The position numbers were made by a program, and so were the translations under genes. From positions 25,057,425 through 25,121,424 of the forward strand of contig CM075771.1 of assembly GCA_037974665.1 (NCBI GenBank): 64,000 nt of DNA. Reading direction: 5' to 3'. Below the pieces are notes generated by a model that saw nothing but the letters and a program-made list of their open reading frames with translations, had not been told where the DNA came from and made no database searches. This document shows, piece after piece, positions 11,293-22,918 of this stretch (within the stretch, counting starts at the first letter, position 1; each line of letters opens with the position of its first letter). The DNA is from Ehretia macrophylla. Taxonomy: Eukaryota; Streptophyta; Magnoliopsida; Boraginales; Ehretiaceae.

Positions 11293-14200
11293 ATCCCCCA
11301 CATGAATGAAAATCAGACAATGCACAAAGTAAAGACATAATGCAGACACTAGAGAGAGTTTAAAAGAATGACACTGCTGCTGGATAGGTAGCTTTTAGCC
11401 GTGAACCTTCCGTAGTGAGAGCTATCGGATTTACTTGCTGAGCAGTGATCGCGATGTCTTGAACTGTGGAGCTTTTGTGTAAACCAAGACAATAGAACTC
11501 ACACAGTATCCTCTTAACCATACTTCAGTTCTTACGGTTGTGTTCGTTTTGGCCCTGAACATCTCCCACTTTCATGAGTACTCTAGAGAATTCAGCCTTA
11601 GAGAGTCTCGTAGGAGCGGCCCACTCCCTACTCATATAGGTGATCACTTATTAAGAGTATTCCTGCAATACTCCACTTGGATTACCGGGATACAAGTGTC
11701 ATTAAAAGCATAGCTTAGCCTAAACCACATACAGGCAGCACTGTCTGCTCGTCATAGGAATAGGTAGGAGTATTACCCCTACAGTGCTCACGGTGAATCA
11801 TTCACTCAGTTTTTCCCTTTGAACCTACATCCAGGGATCTTCTATCACGTAGGTAGGGTTTTCCACTATGATGACTCTTTAGACATAGGCATAAGACCCA
11901 TTCTCCTCGACGACTTGCAAATTTGCTCTCTGTTCAAGCCTTTAGTAAGCGGATCCGCAATGTTATCTTTTGACTTCACATAGTCAATTGAGATAACCCC
12001 ATTAGAGAGCAATTGTTTGACGGTATTATGTCTACGATGTATATGTCTAGACTTACCGTTGTACATGCTACTCTGTGCCCTTCCAATAGCAGATTGACTA
12101 TCGCAATGTATGCAGGTAGCTGACACAGGTTTGGGCCAGTTTAGAATATCCTCTAAGAGCTGTCGAAGCCATTCGACTTCCTCTGCAACTTTATCCAAAG
12201 CTATAAACTCAGATTTCATCGTAGATATGGCTATACATGTTTGTTTAGTGGATTTCCAAGAGACGGCTGTCCCTCCCAAAGTAAAAATATATCCACTCGT
12301 GGATTTGGAGTCATTAGTATCCGATATCCAATTGGCATCACTATATCCCTCTAGTACAGCTGGATATCGGGTATAGTGCAACCCAAAGTTCAATATGTAT
12401 CTCAGATACCTTAGAACTCTTATTATAGCTACCCAGTGGTCTTTCCCTGGATTGCTCGTATACCTGCTCAATTTGTTTACAGTTAATGCTATATCGGGTC
12501 TTGTGCAATTCATAATATACATCAAACTACCAATAATCCTTGAATACTCTAATTGAGATATTCCTTCACCAGTATTTTTGGTTAGATGTACATTTGCATC
12601 TATAGGTGTCTTCGCGAGACTAGCTTCATTTTTATTAAACTTATCCAATACTTTCGCTATATAATGGGACTGAGACAAGATTAGTCCGTCAGATGTTCTG
12701 GTAATTTTAATACCCAAAATCACATCTGCCATACCCATATCCTTCATATCAAAGTTAATGTATAACATCTTCTTGGTAGACTTAATGACACTATCATTAC
12801 TCCCGATAATAAGCATATCGTCTACATAGAGACAAACAATGACATATTCTTGACCCGTGTCTTTCACATAAACACACTTGTCACATTCATTAATCCTAAA
12901 GCCATTTGACAACATGACTTTATCAAATTTCTCATGTCATTGTTTAGGCGCCTGTTTTAGTCCGTAAAGGGATTTTACAAGCTTACAAACCTTTTTCTCT
13001 TTCTCAGGAACTACAAACCCCTCAGGTTGTTCCATGTAGATCTCTTCATCTAGATCTCCATTTAAGAATGCTGTTTTTACATCCATTTGATGTATTTCAA
13101 GATTATTGATAGTTGTGATAGCTATCAACATCCGTATGGATGTAATTCTCGTGACTGGTGAATATGTATCAAAATAATCAAGACCTTCTTTTTGTCTATA
13201 TCCCTTAATGACAAGCTTGGCCTTGTATTTTTCTATTGATCCATTAGCCTTCAACTTCCTCTTAAAAATCCATTTACACCCTCAAGGTTTATTTCCAGGA
13301 GGAAGATCCACCAGTTCTCATGTATGATTTTGCATGATGGATTCAATTTCACTGTTTACTGCCTCTCTCCATAAAGGAGCTTCAGGAGTAGACATTGCCT
13401 CATTAAAAGTGCGAGGCTCATTTTCTAACAAATACGTTAGAAAATCTGGACCGAAAGACTTAGACGTTCTAGCCCTCTTGTTACGTCTTGGTTCATCTTC
13501 AATATCTTTAGATATAGCCTCATCGTCTAATTTTTGACTCTCGTTATATGTTCTTTTCGTACAACTTGATTCTTGCGTATCTTTACAAGGAAATTTTTCT
13601 TCGAAAAATTTTGCATTCCTTGATTCAATAACTGTATTTACATGTATATCAGTTATTTCTGACTTATACACAAGAAACTTGTATGCAGCATTGTTGTGTG
13701 CATATCCAATGAAGATACAATCCACAGTCTTTGGTCCTATTTTGACCATTTTAGGAGCTGGAACTCCTACCTTAGCTAGACACCCCCACACTCTTAAGTA
13801 ATTGTAGGAAGGTGGTCGAACTTTCCACAACTCATAAAGTGTCTTGCTTAATTTCTTGTGGGGTACCTTATTAAGAATATGGTTCGCAGTTAACACTGCC
13901 TCCCCCCACAAGTTCTGAGGTAAACCCGAATTAATTAACAAAGCATTCATCATTTCTTTAAGAGTTCAGTTTTTGCGTTCAGCAATACCATTCTATTGAG
14001 GAGAGTAAGGAGCTGTCGTTTGATGAACAATTCCATGTTCAGCATAGTATTCCTCAAAATGATATACATATTCTCTTCCTCTATCGCTTCTCAACATCTT
14101 AATCTTTTTGCCGAGTTGATTTTTTACCTTATTTTTGTGTAGTTTAAATACTTCCAGAGCCTCATCTTTGCGTCTGAGTAGATAAACATAACAATATCTT

Positions 14201-16269
14201 GTGCAATCATCAATAAAAGTAATAAAATACTTTTTCCCACCTCTAGTTTGCACAAATTTTAAATCACAAATATCACTGTGAATTAAATCCAGAGGTTCTG
14301 AACTCCTTTCTACTGATTTAAAGGAAGTTCTCGTTAATTTTGATTCTACGCATACTTCACACTTTTTATTTATGTTCCAATCAGCTTTAGGTATTAGACC
14401 TAAATTGATTAATTTATGCAAAGAATCAAAATTCACATGTCCTAATCTATCATGCCATAAATTAGGAGAATCCAAGATATAAGTAACAGACTTATTCTTA
14501 TTCATTCCAAATTTGGTAGGCTGATCAGCCTTTACAACAGTTGGGGCAATAGTCATTACATTAAGCTTAAATAAGTCATCACACTCATAGCCCTTGCCTA
14601 CAAACATTCCAAATTTGGTTAACCCAAATTGACCAGACTCAAACACCAATTTGAATCTGTTCTTACTCAACAAGGATCCAGAAACCAAAATTTTCTGGAT
14701 GTCTAGGACATGCAGCACATTGTTGAGTGTCAGCTCCTTTCCAGAGGTAAATTTCAAGATTACCTTCCCAGTTCTTTTTACCTTTGAAGTGGCGGAGTTA
14801 CTCATGTAAAGGGTTTCAGAAACATTTTGATAGGTAGTGAACATTTTCCTATCAGAGCAAACATGCTTAGTGGCCTCAGTGTCCACCCACCATTACTTTG
14901 GATTCCCCACCAGATTGACTTCTGACACGACAGTTGACAAATTAATGTCAGAGAGATCATTGCCTAGGTCTTCCACAGCATTTGTCTGAGCTTTCTTCTT
15001 TTTCGGATTGCCCTGGTTCTTGTGGTGCCTACAGTCTCTTGCCTTGTGCCCCGGCTTGTCACAGAGAAAACAATTCCCACCGAACTGCTGCTTCTTATGT
15101 TCTCTCCCTTTTTGACTTTGGTTGGAGAATTTTCTCTTTTTGTTACTCGGACCATGCTCAACCACATTAACCTTTGATTCCAAAGACGGAAAACCAACTC
15201 TTTTTTCAGATTTGCGGTTGTCTGCTTCAATCCTCAATCTCAGAACTAGATCTTCAAGAGTCATCTCCTTTCGCTTATGCCTTAAATAACTCTTGAAGTC
15301 TTTCCAGTTGGGAGGCAACTTCTCAATAAGTGTACCAGATTCAAAACGTTCTCCCATATTTATACCTTCACCATGACACTCATGAATGAGTCCCTGCTAC
15401 TCATCTCCTTGCGGCATCAGAGGCCTGGAATCTACCATTTTGAAGTCAAGGAATCTGGCCACAACGAATTTTTTTGTGCCCGCATCCTCCGTTTTATACT
15501 TCTTCTCTAAAGATTCCCACAGTGCCTTAGCAGTTGTCATTGGGGTATAGACGTTATACAACGCATTATCCAACCCGTTGAGGATATAGTTTTTGCAAAG
15601 GAAGTCTGCATGCTTCCAAGCATCAACAGCAGCAACAGTCTGCATATCAGGATCGTCACCCAACAATGGTACATCCTCTTTCAAAAATCGAGCAAGATTC
15701 AAGATGGTCAAGTAGAATAACATTTTCTGTTGCCACCTCTTAAAATCCCTCCTGTTGAACTTTTCTGGCCTCTCACCATGACCAACAAGAGTTGACGCCA
15801 CAAATGACACAGCCGAAGCAACAGTCACCGATGGCCTAGCCAAAGGTACATTCTCATCTCCTGCAGATCCATGGGTTGATCCACTTCCAATCAAGGGTAC
15901 ATTTGGGTTGTTAGGTCCAAAAGATTGTCCATAATTCATATTTCCAGTTTCGGTATTCATGATTAATATTATTTATATTAAGTCCAAATCCTAAATCCCA
16001 AATACAAATACAAAAATCAAGTTAGTCGCAAAATAACTTAATACCAAAATTAATTTTAAAGTAAAAATTAAGGAAATAATATTTCTGATACAAAAATAAA
16101 AGAAATATTAAAATCACACAGTCTACTATATGTATATATATACTTATATTAGACTGTCAAGTAAATAGTTCAAACAAAATAAGTAAAACAATTATTCAAA
16201 TTGTCTTTTCTCGAATCAATTAAAGAACAGTGTACTAATATATTATTTTGTCACTTAGGAAACAAGAAG

Positions 16270-16340
16270 TAACATTTGGTTCAGTGGTAGACTCTTCTGA
16301 TTAGTAGCCTTGAGGTCCTGGGATCAAACCTTTGTAACAG
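16270..16340 (+). repeat. tRNA-like / SINE-head sequence inside the copia leader
   Basis: A pol III A-box-like TGGTTCAGTGGTAGA (from 16,277) and a B-box-like GGTCCTGGGATCAAACC (16,314-16,330) stand at the spacing found in tRNAs. The outer arms do not pair as an acceptor stem, so it is not a working tRNA gene. It looks like the head of a tRNA-derived SINE, on the strand opposite to the copia element. Confidence 0.45.
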
Positions 16341-16866
16341 TAAGAAGAATAATTAGAATTTTTGCTTCTCAAATAAAAAATATATATTATAATGTTACTG
16401 CATTAAAAGCTACAACAACTAATATAATAATAAATATTATAATACAAAGTTGCAACTAAAGCTACTACATTAAAATTTATGATTAATATAATATAATATA
16501 ATTTACAACTAATATATTATATTATAATGATTTACAATTAATATAATATAATATACTATACAACTCACAAACTATATTATAATGCAAAACAAAACAAAGC
16601 TTCTGCCTTCAGCAACTTTCAGGAAACCTACTGCGTATACAATAAGAGCAAGAAAACGATAACAAAGAAACGTGCAAGCAGAATTGAACAGTTCAAGATT
16701 AGGTCCTTAAAAAATTTATATCTTTCTCATTTTAAGTCCAAATTTGATGAAATTTTCACCATTAACTTCAGAAAATTAAGAGGTATATGGATATGTAATT
16801 TATTTTCCAGTTTGTTATACTTCACAGAATCATATTAAAGGAATTATACATTAAAAGTCTTAAGAT

Positions 16867-17468
16867 TGTTGGACAAATTAAAATGAGAGAAGTACTGTAA
16901 ATAAAAATACAAGATGTGCAATAAAGATTAAAATAACAGAATGTGAAATTAACAGTATTAAAATTCAAGAATGCAGAAATAAACCAAATACAGTTGATAT
17001 CGAGGCTCGAGTTAGACTCGATGTCCTTAAGACTTTTAAACGCCTCTCTATGGTGCTTTCGGTTGACTGACGCAAGTCTCTCAGAATACAATGATATTTC
17101 CTTTGTAATAGGAGCACACCAAATTACAAAGCTTGCGAACTAAGTATGGCAAACTCTCTCTATTGGACATAATCATAACTGATAATATTTGTTCTGCTTG
17201 CTTAATTTTTCGTTCTATTGCCTTCTCTGTTTCAGCAAACATATACAACTATTTATAGTCAATTCTTAATAGGAGTTATCATTACCAAAATATTATGATA
17301 TAATAAAATATTATAATCTAACTCAAACTTTCACACAACCATATTACTCAAAGTTGATAAAGTCTGCAGTACATGAACATGGAATATATTGCACGAATTT
17401 ACAAGACAAGCATGCTAAACAAGAATGATTGCACCCAATATTTTATTTACATTCACAAGATTCCTACA
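16867..17468 (-). repeat. 5' LTR of the 10,692-17,468 copia element
   Basis: This is the partner of 10,692-11,292. The plus-strand base after it begins AAAAG, identical to the five bases before the other LTR. Confidence 0.92.
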
Positions 17469-17978
17469 AAAAGTACATTTCATTTTTCACCATTGATATT
17501 CTGCAAAACTCTTCTCTTAGTTGTAATACTTTAATTTTCTCTTGGACTCTTACAACGAAGAAAATAAATGAAAAATAAGATAGCCCTTATAACTTTTCTT
17601 CTTTAAGCTGGTAGGTGCAGTTCGTAAACTGCCAATTCCGTGCAATCTATCTGTCTTTGTTTTCCTCTAGAGTTCAATTTTTTCAGTGACAATTTTTTTG
17701 AGAAGTAATTTCTTCAGTGATAGTTGAGATTTCCTGTCCCATTGTGAATTGGTGAATGTGAGATCCAAGACTTCGATAAGGATCTTCTTACGAGGATTTG
17801 TGAGTACAGAAATTTTTACATCAAGGTGAATTAAATAAAATGTATTCCTAAAAGTTCAGATTATGGTACTTCAACTTTGAACTATATGTTGTTCATTGAA
17901 TTAAGCAGTTGAGAATTTAGTGTGATTCTATTTGCTGTCATAATCATATAGGAAGGGCCATTTCATTATGGGACAAGA

Positions 17979-18020
17979 GGGTGGGTTGGGGGGGTGTTGG
18001 CGTAGGGGGGTTAGGGAGGG
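17979..18020 (+). other. G-tract cluster with quadruplex potential
   Basis: The plus strand reads GGGTGGGTTGGGGGGG, a short spacer, then GGGGGGTTAGGGAGGG: six runs of three or more G within 42 bases. It is in the sense strand of the inferred MED4 5'-UTR intron. Confidence 0.6.
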
Positions 18021-18369
18021 ACGATTAGCATCATATTGCATATAAGATGTTTTATGGTCTTCATGATTTTTTGCAAGACGTGCAACAATTTTAACTACTG
18101 TTTTTGCAGTGTTGTTATAAAAAACACTGAACTTCCGCTGAACACCTATTGGAACAATAAGCGAGGGTCAATGGTTGTCTTCCTTTCTCACATTGATCTA
18201 ATAAACTATCATGCATAGAAATCTTTAAGAAAAATTGTTTTCCTTGGCAAAATCAAGGCAACTTCTTTAATTATGTGTCCTGTTGCTAGATCATGTCTTA
18301 ACTGAACTCTTTTTACCCCTCTTTTCAGCACTTACAAAAGATTCATCTGAAGGAGCAAGCTTGTCCAAA

Positions 18370-19417
18370 ATGCTGCAGAATGTTCCACACCAAATTGTGC
18401 AGTCGCCAGCCAGGCTTGGACTGCCAACACCTAATTCGCCATCTCTTCAGAATCCTACCCCTCCAAAAGTTTCCTCCCAAACCCCCCAATCTCATCAAAC
18501 CAATCAACAGTCAGATCTGCCAACTACGACTTCCACCTCTTCAACACTTCTTCCTCTCCTACCACCCATCCCTAGAGCTCAATCTCTTCTTGTTCAAATG
18601 GCCGCCCTTACCTCAAGACTCTTTGAAGTCTCCCATAATCGGTCCCATTGGTTAAGTTCTTTCAGAGGCTCCCTCCCTTTGTTTGTCTTCCCAAACTCAA
18701 TCATTGCCACGTACTCCAGCAGACTCCTCTCCTTCGTCCACCAAAGAAATTTTATCCCTCTTCATCAATCTTCAAACTCAGCTCTTTGAAGCCGTTGCAG
18801 AACTTCAAGAAATTCTTGATCTTCAAGATGCTAAGCAGAAACTGACTCGCGAAATCTTTGCGCTTCTTGCTTTTGCCAACAAATTGAAAGAAGCTGAACG
18901 TGTTCTAGACATCCTTGTGGATGACTATGCTGATTACCACCGGGCCAAGCGATCAAAGTCAGATGACAGCACTGAGAAATCTTCAACAACTACCATTGCA
19001 ATTTGCAACTCATCTAAAATTATCAGATATTTTGTCATATGCGCATAAAATAAGCTATACAACTTTTGCACCACCATAATTTGGTGCTAGACAGGCTCCT
19101 CTTCGTGGGGCACTTCCCCCTACTCCACAAGATGAGCAAATACGTGCATCTCAGTTGTACAATTTCGCTGATCTTGATGTTGGTATACGTAAAACAGATG
19201 AAGACAAGGAGAAAACCATTGAGCTATTCATTGAGACCCCATCAACACTACCTGCAGAAAGCAATCCACTCGACAATCTGCCTGTACTTCCAGGTTTCCC
19301 CCTCCAGTGCTGCCAAAGGCACCGGAGCCCATACAGGTTGGGCACATGCAGCTTGACATTGAAGATGACAGTAGTGATTACAGCAGTGAAGAATCTAGCT
19401 CTGCTAGTGAAGATTGA
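18370..19417 (+). pseudogene. MED4: Mediator complex subunit 4 (MED4) pseudogene
   Basis: Translation from the ATG at 18,370 gives the plant MED4 start (MLQNVPHQIVQSPARLGL, then QNPTPPK) and, across changing frames, its conserved core: LPPIPRAQSLLVQMAALTSR, STKEILSLF.NLQTQLFEA, LQEILDLQDAKQKLTREI, LLAFANKLKEAERVLDILV, YAHKISYTTFAPP, APLRGALPPTPQDEQIRASQ, and the acidic tail DDSSDYSSEESSS. MED4 is a middle-module subunit of Mediator, the co-activator bridging transcription factors and RNA polymerase II in the nucleus. Lesions seen: a frame change near 18,680; an in-frame loss of four or five residues near 18,858; a frame change near 19,000; a TAA near 19,076; loss of the proline-rich GWKPG section expected near 19,285; and a frame change near 19,297. 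No introns interrupt the body. A working copy presumably lies elsewhere. Assembly error is unlikely given so many lesions. Confidence 0.85.
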
Positions 19418-19696
19418 TGGATGATGGCTGATGTTATGACATCTAGTTATTGATATTTTGCTTCTTGTGAGATGGATCTGCTTGCATTCTTTAACCTGTT
19501 TTCACATTTCGACAGATCATAATTGTTGTACAATTGACAGTCGAATATTTCGATTGAATTGTTAGGTTGTTAAGTTGAAAAAGAAAATGAAGAGCTCAAC
19601 TCAGAGAAAACACGTTATGTGATATGCGTTGGTTGATAAATTTGATTTAGATGAACAGAAGTTTATATTATACAATCTGGGAAGACACCTCTTAAG

Positions 19697-20067
19697 GATA
19701 AATTACTTTTATGGTCTTTAGCTACAAATTGATTCTTAATCTTTCAAAATTAATACTTTGGTCCATGGACGTATGATACCATGATGTCGTTAATTCTAGT
19801 TCATAATTTAACGTTTTTGGCACGAAAACAACATGTGCCAGTTAAATTTTGAATGAAATATGAGTAAATAGGTTAAATTTTGGGTGGCATTTGGATCAAA
19901 GAATTTTGAATGAAATATGGGTAAACAGGTTAAATTTCGGATGACATTTGGATCGAAGACTAACGACGTTACATAATTGTAAGTTCAAGATCAAAATGTT
20001 CATTTTGAAAAATTGGTATTAATTTGTCCTTACACTTATGGTTGAAAAATCAGACAAGTAATTTATG
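19697..20067. mobile_element. Foldback MITE with an internal tandem repeat, between MED4 and RPL4
   Basis: The left arm (ATAAATTACTTTTATGGTCT, then CTTAATCTTTCAAAATTAAT) is matched in reverse complement by the right arm (TTTGAAAAATTGGTATTAAT...CAGACAAGTAATTTAT). In the centre, about 19,848-19,961, two copies of a roughly 57-bp unit (TTTTGAATGAAATATGRGTA...) follow each other. It lies about 300 bp upstream of the RPL4 TATA box. Confidence 0.6.
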
Positions 20068-20247
20068 CTACCTATAATATGTGGAAATAAAGATTACTAT
20101 ACCACGTACAAGTGTAGACATGTGGGAATAACTTCTTGCTACAAAACAAAAAATTCCTAATAAAATTGCATCCTAAATATAGACACTACGAATCCCGTAC
20201 TAAAAGGAAAATTTTGCACACTGAGCAGGCCCTTTGTCTAGATCATT

Positions 20248-20480
20248 ATAAGCCCAAAATGGAGAAGTAAATTGCTAGACAAGGGCCGGCCCAAATTAGA
20301 TCGAAAATCTAAAAACCCAAACCCAAAATGGCATGGCATGTAAATAAGTGGCATTTTCGACTCTATATATATAACTCACTTCACTTCAACCCTAGCTTTC
20401 ATTCTCAGCTCAACCAAAAACCCTAGCCTCCTCTCTCTCTCTCTCTCCCTCTCTCTCCCCCTCTCCCCCACCAACAGAAA
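20248..20480 (+). promoter_or_regulatory. RPL4 core promoter: site II, TATA, telo-boxes, pyrimidine leader
   Basis: In order: AGCCCA (20,251-20,256) and GGCCCA (20,288-20,293), reverse complements of the site II element TGGGCY; TATATATATAA (20,364-20,374); AACCCTA (20,388-20,394) and AAACCCTA (20,418-20,425), telo-box elements; then a CT-repeat leader (20,430-20,469) before the ATG at 20,481. Site II plus telo-box is the known signature of plant ribosomal-protein promoters driving expression in growing tissue. Transcription probably starts near 20,395-20,405, about 30 bp after the TATA box. Confidence 0.8.
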
Positions 20481-22918
20481 ATGGCCTCCGCCGCCGCACG
20501 CCCTCTCGTCTCCGTTCAATCCTTGGAAAACGACATGGCCACTGACGGCGGCAACGCCCGTAACTCGCTCCATTTACCTGATGTCATGAAGGCCTCGATC
20601 CGACCTGACATCGTCAACTTCGTCCACGCCAACATCTCGAAAAACTCCCGCCAGCCCTACGCCGTATCCAAACGCGCTGGCCACCAGACCTCCGCGGAAT
20701 CCTGGGGTACGGGCCGTGCCGTCTCCCGTATCCCCCGTGTCCCTGGTGGCGGTACCCACCGTGCCGGTCAGGGTGCCTTCGGTAACATGTGTCGTGGTGG
20801 ACGCATGTTCGCTCCCACCAAGATCTGGCGGCGCTGGCACCGTAAGATCGCTGTTAACCAGAAGCGATACGCCGTGGTATCGGCCATTGCTGCCTCTGCT
20901 GTTCCTGCTCTTGTCATGGCTCGCGGTCACCGTATTGAGTCTGTCCCTGAGCTCCCTTGCGTCGTTTCTGACTCTGCTGAGGCTATCGAGAAGACTTCAA
21001 ATGCTATCAAGGCTCTCAAGCAGATTGGAGCTTATCCCGATGCTGAGAAGGCTAAGGACAGCCAGACTATTCGCCCTGGTAAGGGTAAGATGCGTAACCG
21101 TCGCTACATTTCCCGAAAGGGACCTCTGGTTGTGTACGGTACTGAAGGCGCAAAGCTTGTGAAAGCCTTCAGGAACATCCCTGGTGTTGAGGTGGCACAT
21201 GTGGAGCGCCTGAACCTTTTGAAGCTTGCTCCGGGAGGCCATCTTGGGAGGTTTATCATCTGGACCAAGTCTGCATTCGAGAAATTGGATGAGATTTACG
21301 GTTCATTTGACAAGCCTTCATTGAAGAAGAAGGGTTATGTGCTGCCCAGGGCAAAGATGGTGAATGCTGACCTGGCTAGGATTATTAACTCCGATGAGGT
21401 GCAGTCTGTGGTCAGGCCAATCAAGAAGGAGGTTAAGAGGGCTCCAATGAAGAAGAACCCACTCAAGAATCTCAATGTGCTGTTAAAGCTGAACCCATAT
21501 GCTAAGACCGCTAGGAGGATGTCTCTTTTGGCCGAGGCGCAGCGCGTTAAGGTCAAGCAGGAGAAGCTCGACAAGAAGAGGAAGCAAATTACCAAGGTAT
21601 ATTAATCTCAAAATTTTTATTTTATATTATATTTATTTGTTTGATCTTTATATATTGTAATTCACGTTAACATGTTGTCAGGTGTGTTTTGGATGAAGCT
21701 CGTATTTGAATGTCTTCACTTAGATTTGTTTATATATCTATATCTATATATATCATAATTAGTTAAGATCTCTCGTAATGATTAATTCTTATGTCCAATT
21801 AGTAGATTGGATTGCAATTATTTGCTTCATAACAATTGTTTTTAGTTTGATGTAATAGGAATATTAGCTGAAGTTTACCTAGTTGTCGTATTTTTGAATG
21901 CAAATCATTGTTACATGTTTAGTAATTTCATTATTACGTTCTGTTTGTACTAGCACGTTTATATTTCTCTAATAATATCATTATTAGATTCTGTGTGTAC
22001 GCGCACTGTTATTTTTCTCTAATTGTTTATTTGGTCAACATCATACCTCTGTGTGAATTTGTTGATTTAAAGCATCAACATATCGGTATATGAGTTCTTG
22101 GTTAGGCATGATTGTGGGGTTATTTGGAGTTATTCTTGCTTTTTTTTTGTCAATTGACTTTCAAAATTTGGAAAGTAATGTTATGTATCTTGCATAACAC
22201 TGGCCTTTATTCAAGTGAATCTTCAAAACATGAAACATGCTTGTGCTTTTTTGGCATTTATTTTAGGTTCTAACTTTTTCACTTTGTGTGTGTATGTTTC
22301 ATCTTCTATTTTTTGATAGTAGGTAGGCTTGTTTTGCATTACATTGTAAGTGTCTTCATCAGCATGCACTCAACAGCTACTTGTCTTCACTTATTTGTTT
22401 TCTCTTTGGTGGTTTAAAAGTTGGATTGTACCAGCAATAAGTTGCAATTAAGTGAAACTTGTGCGATGCTTACAGCTTTCTGTTTTTTCTTATTTGTGAC
22501 TCTGGGGATTGTCACTATTAAACTGGAAAGTGTTTTTTATTTTGATTTTTCTTAGAACTCCTATTTGCCTACATATTTTTTAGAATTTCCTGATTCATTT
22601 ATCCGCATGTGCAAATATATTGTAAATGAAGTTTCTGTTATCAAGTGTTTGAGGAAATCTTTTCATGGTATTACAATTCTGTTAATTTAGTTTCCTCATC
22701 CAATTACTTTTTGCTTATTGTATATTTGTGCATAATATGCTAATGTTTATTTGGATAAAGTGTTGCGCTCATTTCACTAAGCCCAGCGTCTTTTTTCCTG
22801 CCAGGAGGAAGCATCGGCAATCAAGGGAGCAAGCAAATCATGGTATAAGACGATGATCTCTGATAGTGATTATGCTGAGTTCGAGAACTTCTCAAAGTGG
22901 TTAGGTGTGACCCAGTAA
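20481..22918 (+). CDS. RPL4: 60S ribosomal protein L4 (uL4)
   Basis: Exons 20,481-21,596 and 22,805-22,918 encode 409 residues, the usual length for plant uL4. The protein is a core component of the large ribosomal subunit; its extended loop lines the peptide exit tunnel. Residues 71-122 are that loop and its base ([46 protein letters not shown]). The globular domain follows ([31 protein letters not shown]), then the basic eukaryotic extension ([22 protein letters not shown]). The second exon gives the conserved plant tail, starting [20 protein letters not shown] and ending KWLGVTQ. The splice is phase 0 (ACCAAG|GTATAT ... GCCAG|GAGGAA). The start is fixed by the first ATG after the CT-rich leader and by homology of [13 protein letters not shown]. 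No lesion is seen; the coding part is GC-rich compared with its surroundings, as expected for a highly expressed gene. Confidence 0.96.
21924..22023 (+). repeat. 50-bp tandem duplication in the RPL4 intron
   Basis: Copy 1 (21,924-21,973) begins AATTTCATTATTACGTTCTG and copy 2 (21,974-22,023) begins AATATCATTATTAGATTCTG. Both contain GTAC(T/G)(A/C)GC(A/G)C and end TTTCTCTAAT. The copies are about 80% identical. The intron (21,597-22,804) is otherwise T-rich, with no coding signal. Confidence 0.7.

Larger units (their letters stand above)
10692..17468 (-). mobile_element. Ty1/copia retrotransposon with both LTRs and perfect target duplication
   Basis: LTRs of about 601 bp (10,692-11,292 and 16,867-17,468; on the element's strand TGTAGGA...TCCAACA) flank a 5.6-kb interior, and AAAAG sits on both outer sides. 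Parts in element order on the minus strand: gag with a CCHC knuckle (CFLCDKPGHKARDC) about 15.96-14.9 kb; the protease region and GAG-pre-integrase HDRLGHVNFDSLHKL, then integrase, about 14.9-13.3 kb; reverse transcriptase with YVDDMLIIG and RNase H ([20 protein letters not shown]) about 13.25-11.87 kb. A G-rich tract (GTGGGGGAT) abuts the 3' LTR. No convincing tRNA-Met primer site follows the 5' LTR. Pol is interrupted about five times, so it is a fossil. About 37 LTR differences in 600 bp (about 6%) suggest roughly 2-5 million years, depending on the rate assumed. Confidence 0.93.
9760..18328 (+). other. Probable 5'-UTR exon and long 5'-UTR intron of the MED4 locus
   Basis: A moderately GC-rich leader (about 9,760-9,863) ends at a plausible donor (TTG|GTTAAG at 9,864). 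A strong acceptor, polypyrimidine then CTTTTCAG, ends at 18,328, 41 bp before the MED4 ATG. The intron would be 8.47 kb, of which 6.78 kb is a copia insertion, so the original intron was about 1.68 kb. Long 5'-UTR introns are common in plant housekeeping genes. The exon boundaries are inferred from splice motifs only. The intron also holds a G-tract cluster at 17,979-18,020. Confidence 0.5.

Noticed and set aside
18283-18369. Upstream extension of the MED4 frame before the ATG at 18,370
   Set aside because: The extension crosses a strong splice acceptor (CTTTTCAG at 18,321-18,328), and known MED4 proteins begin at MLQ.
20574-21595. Antisense and other-frame open stretches over RPL4
   Set aside because: They are shadows of the GC-rich coding exon with no family resemblance.
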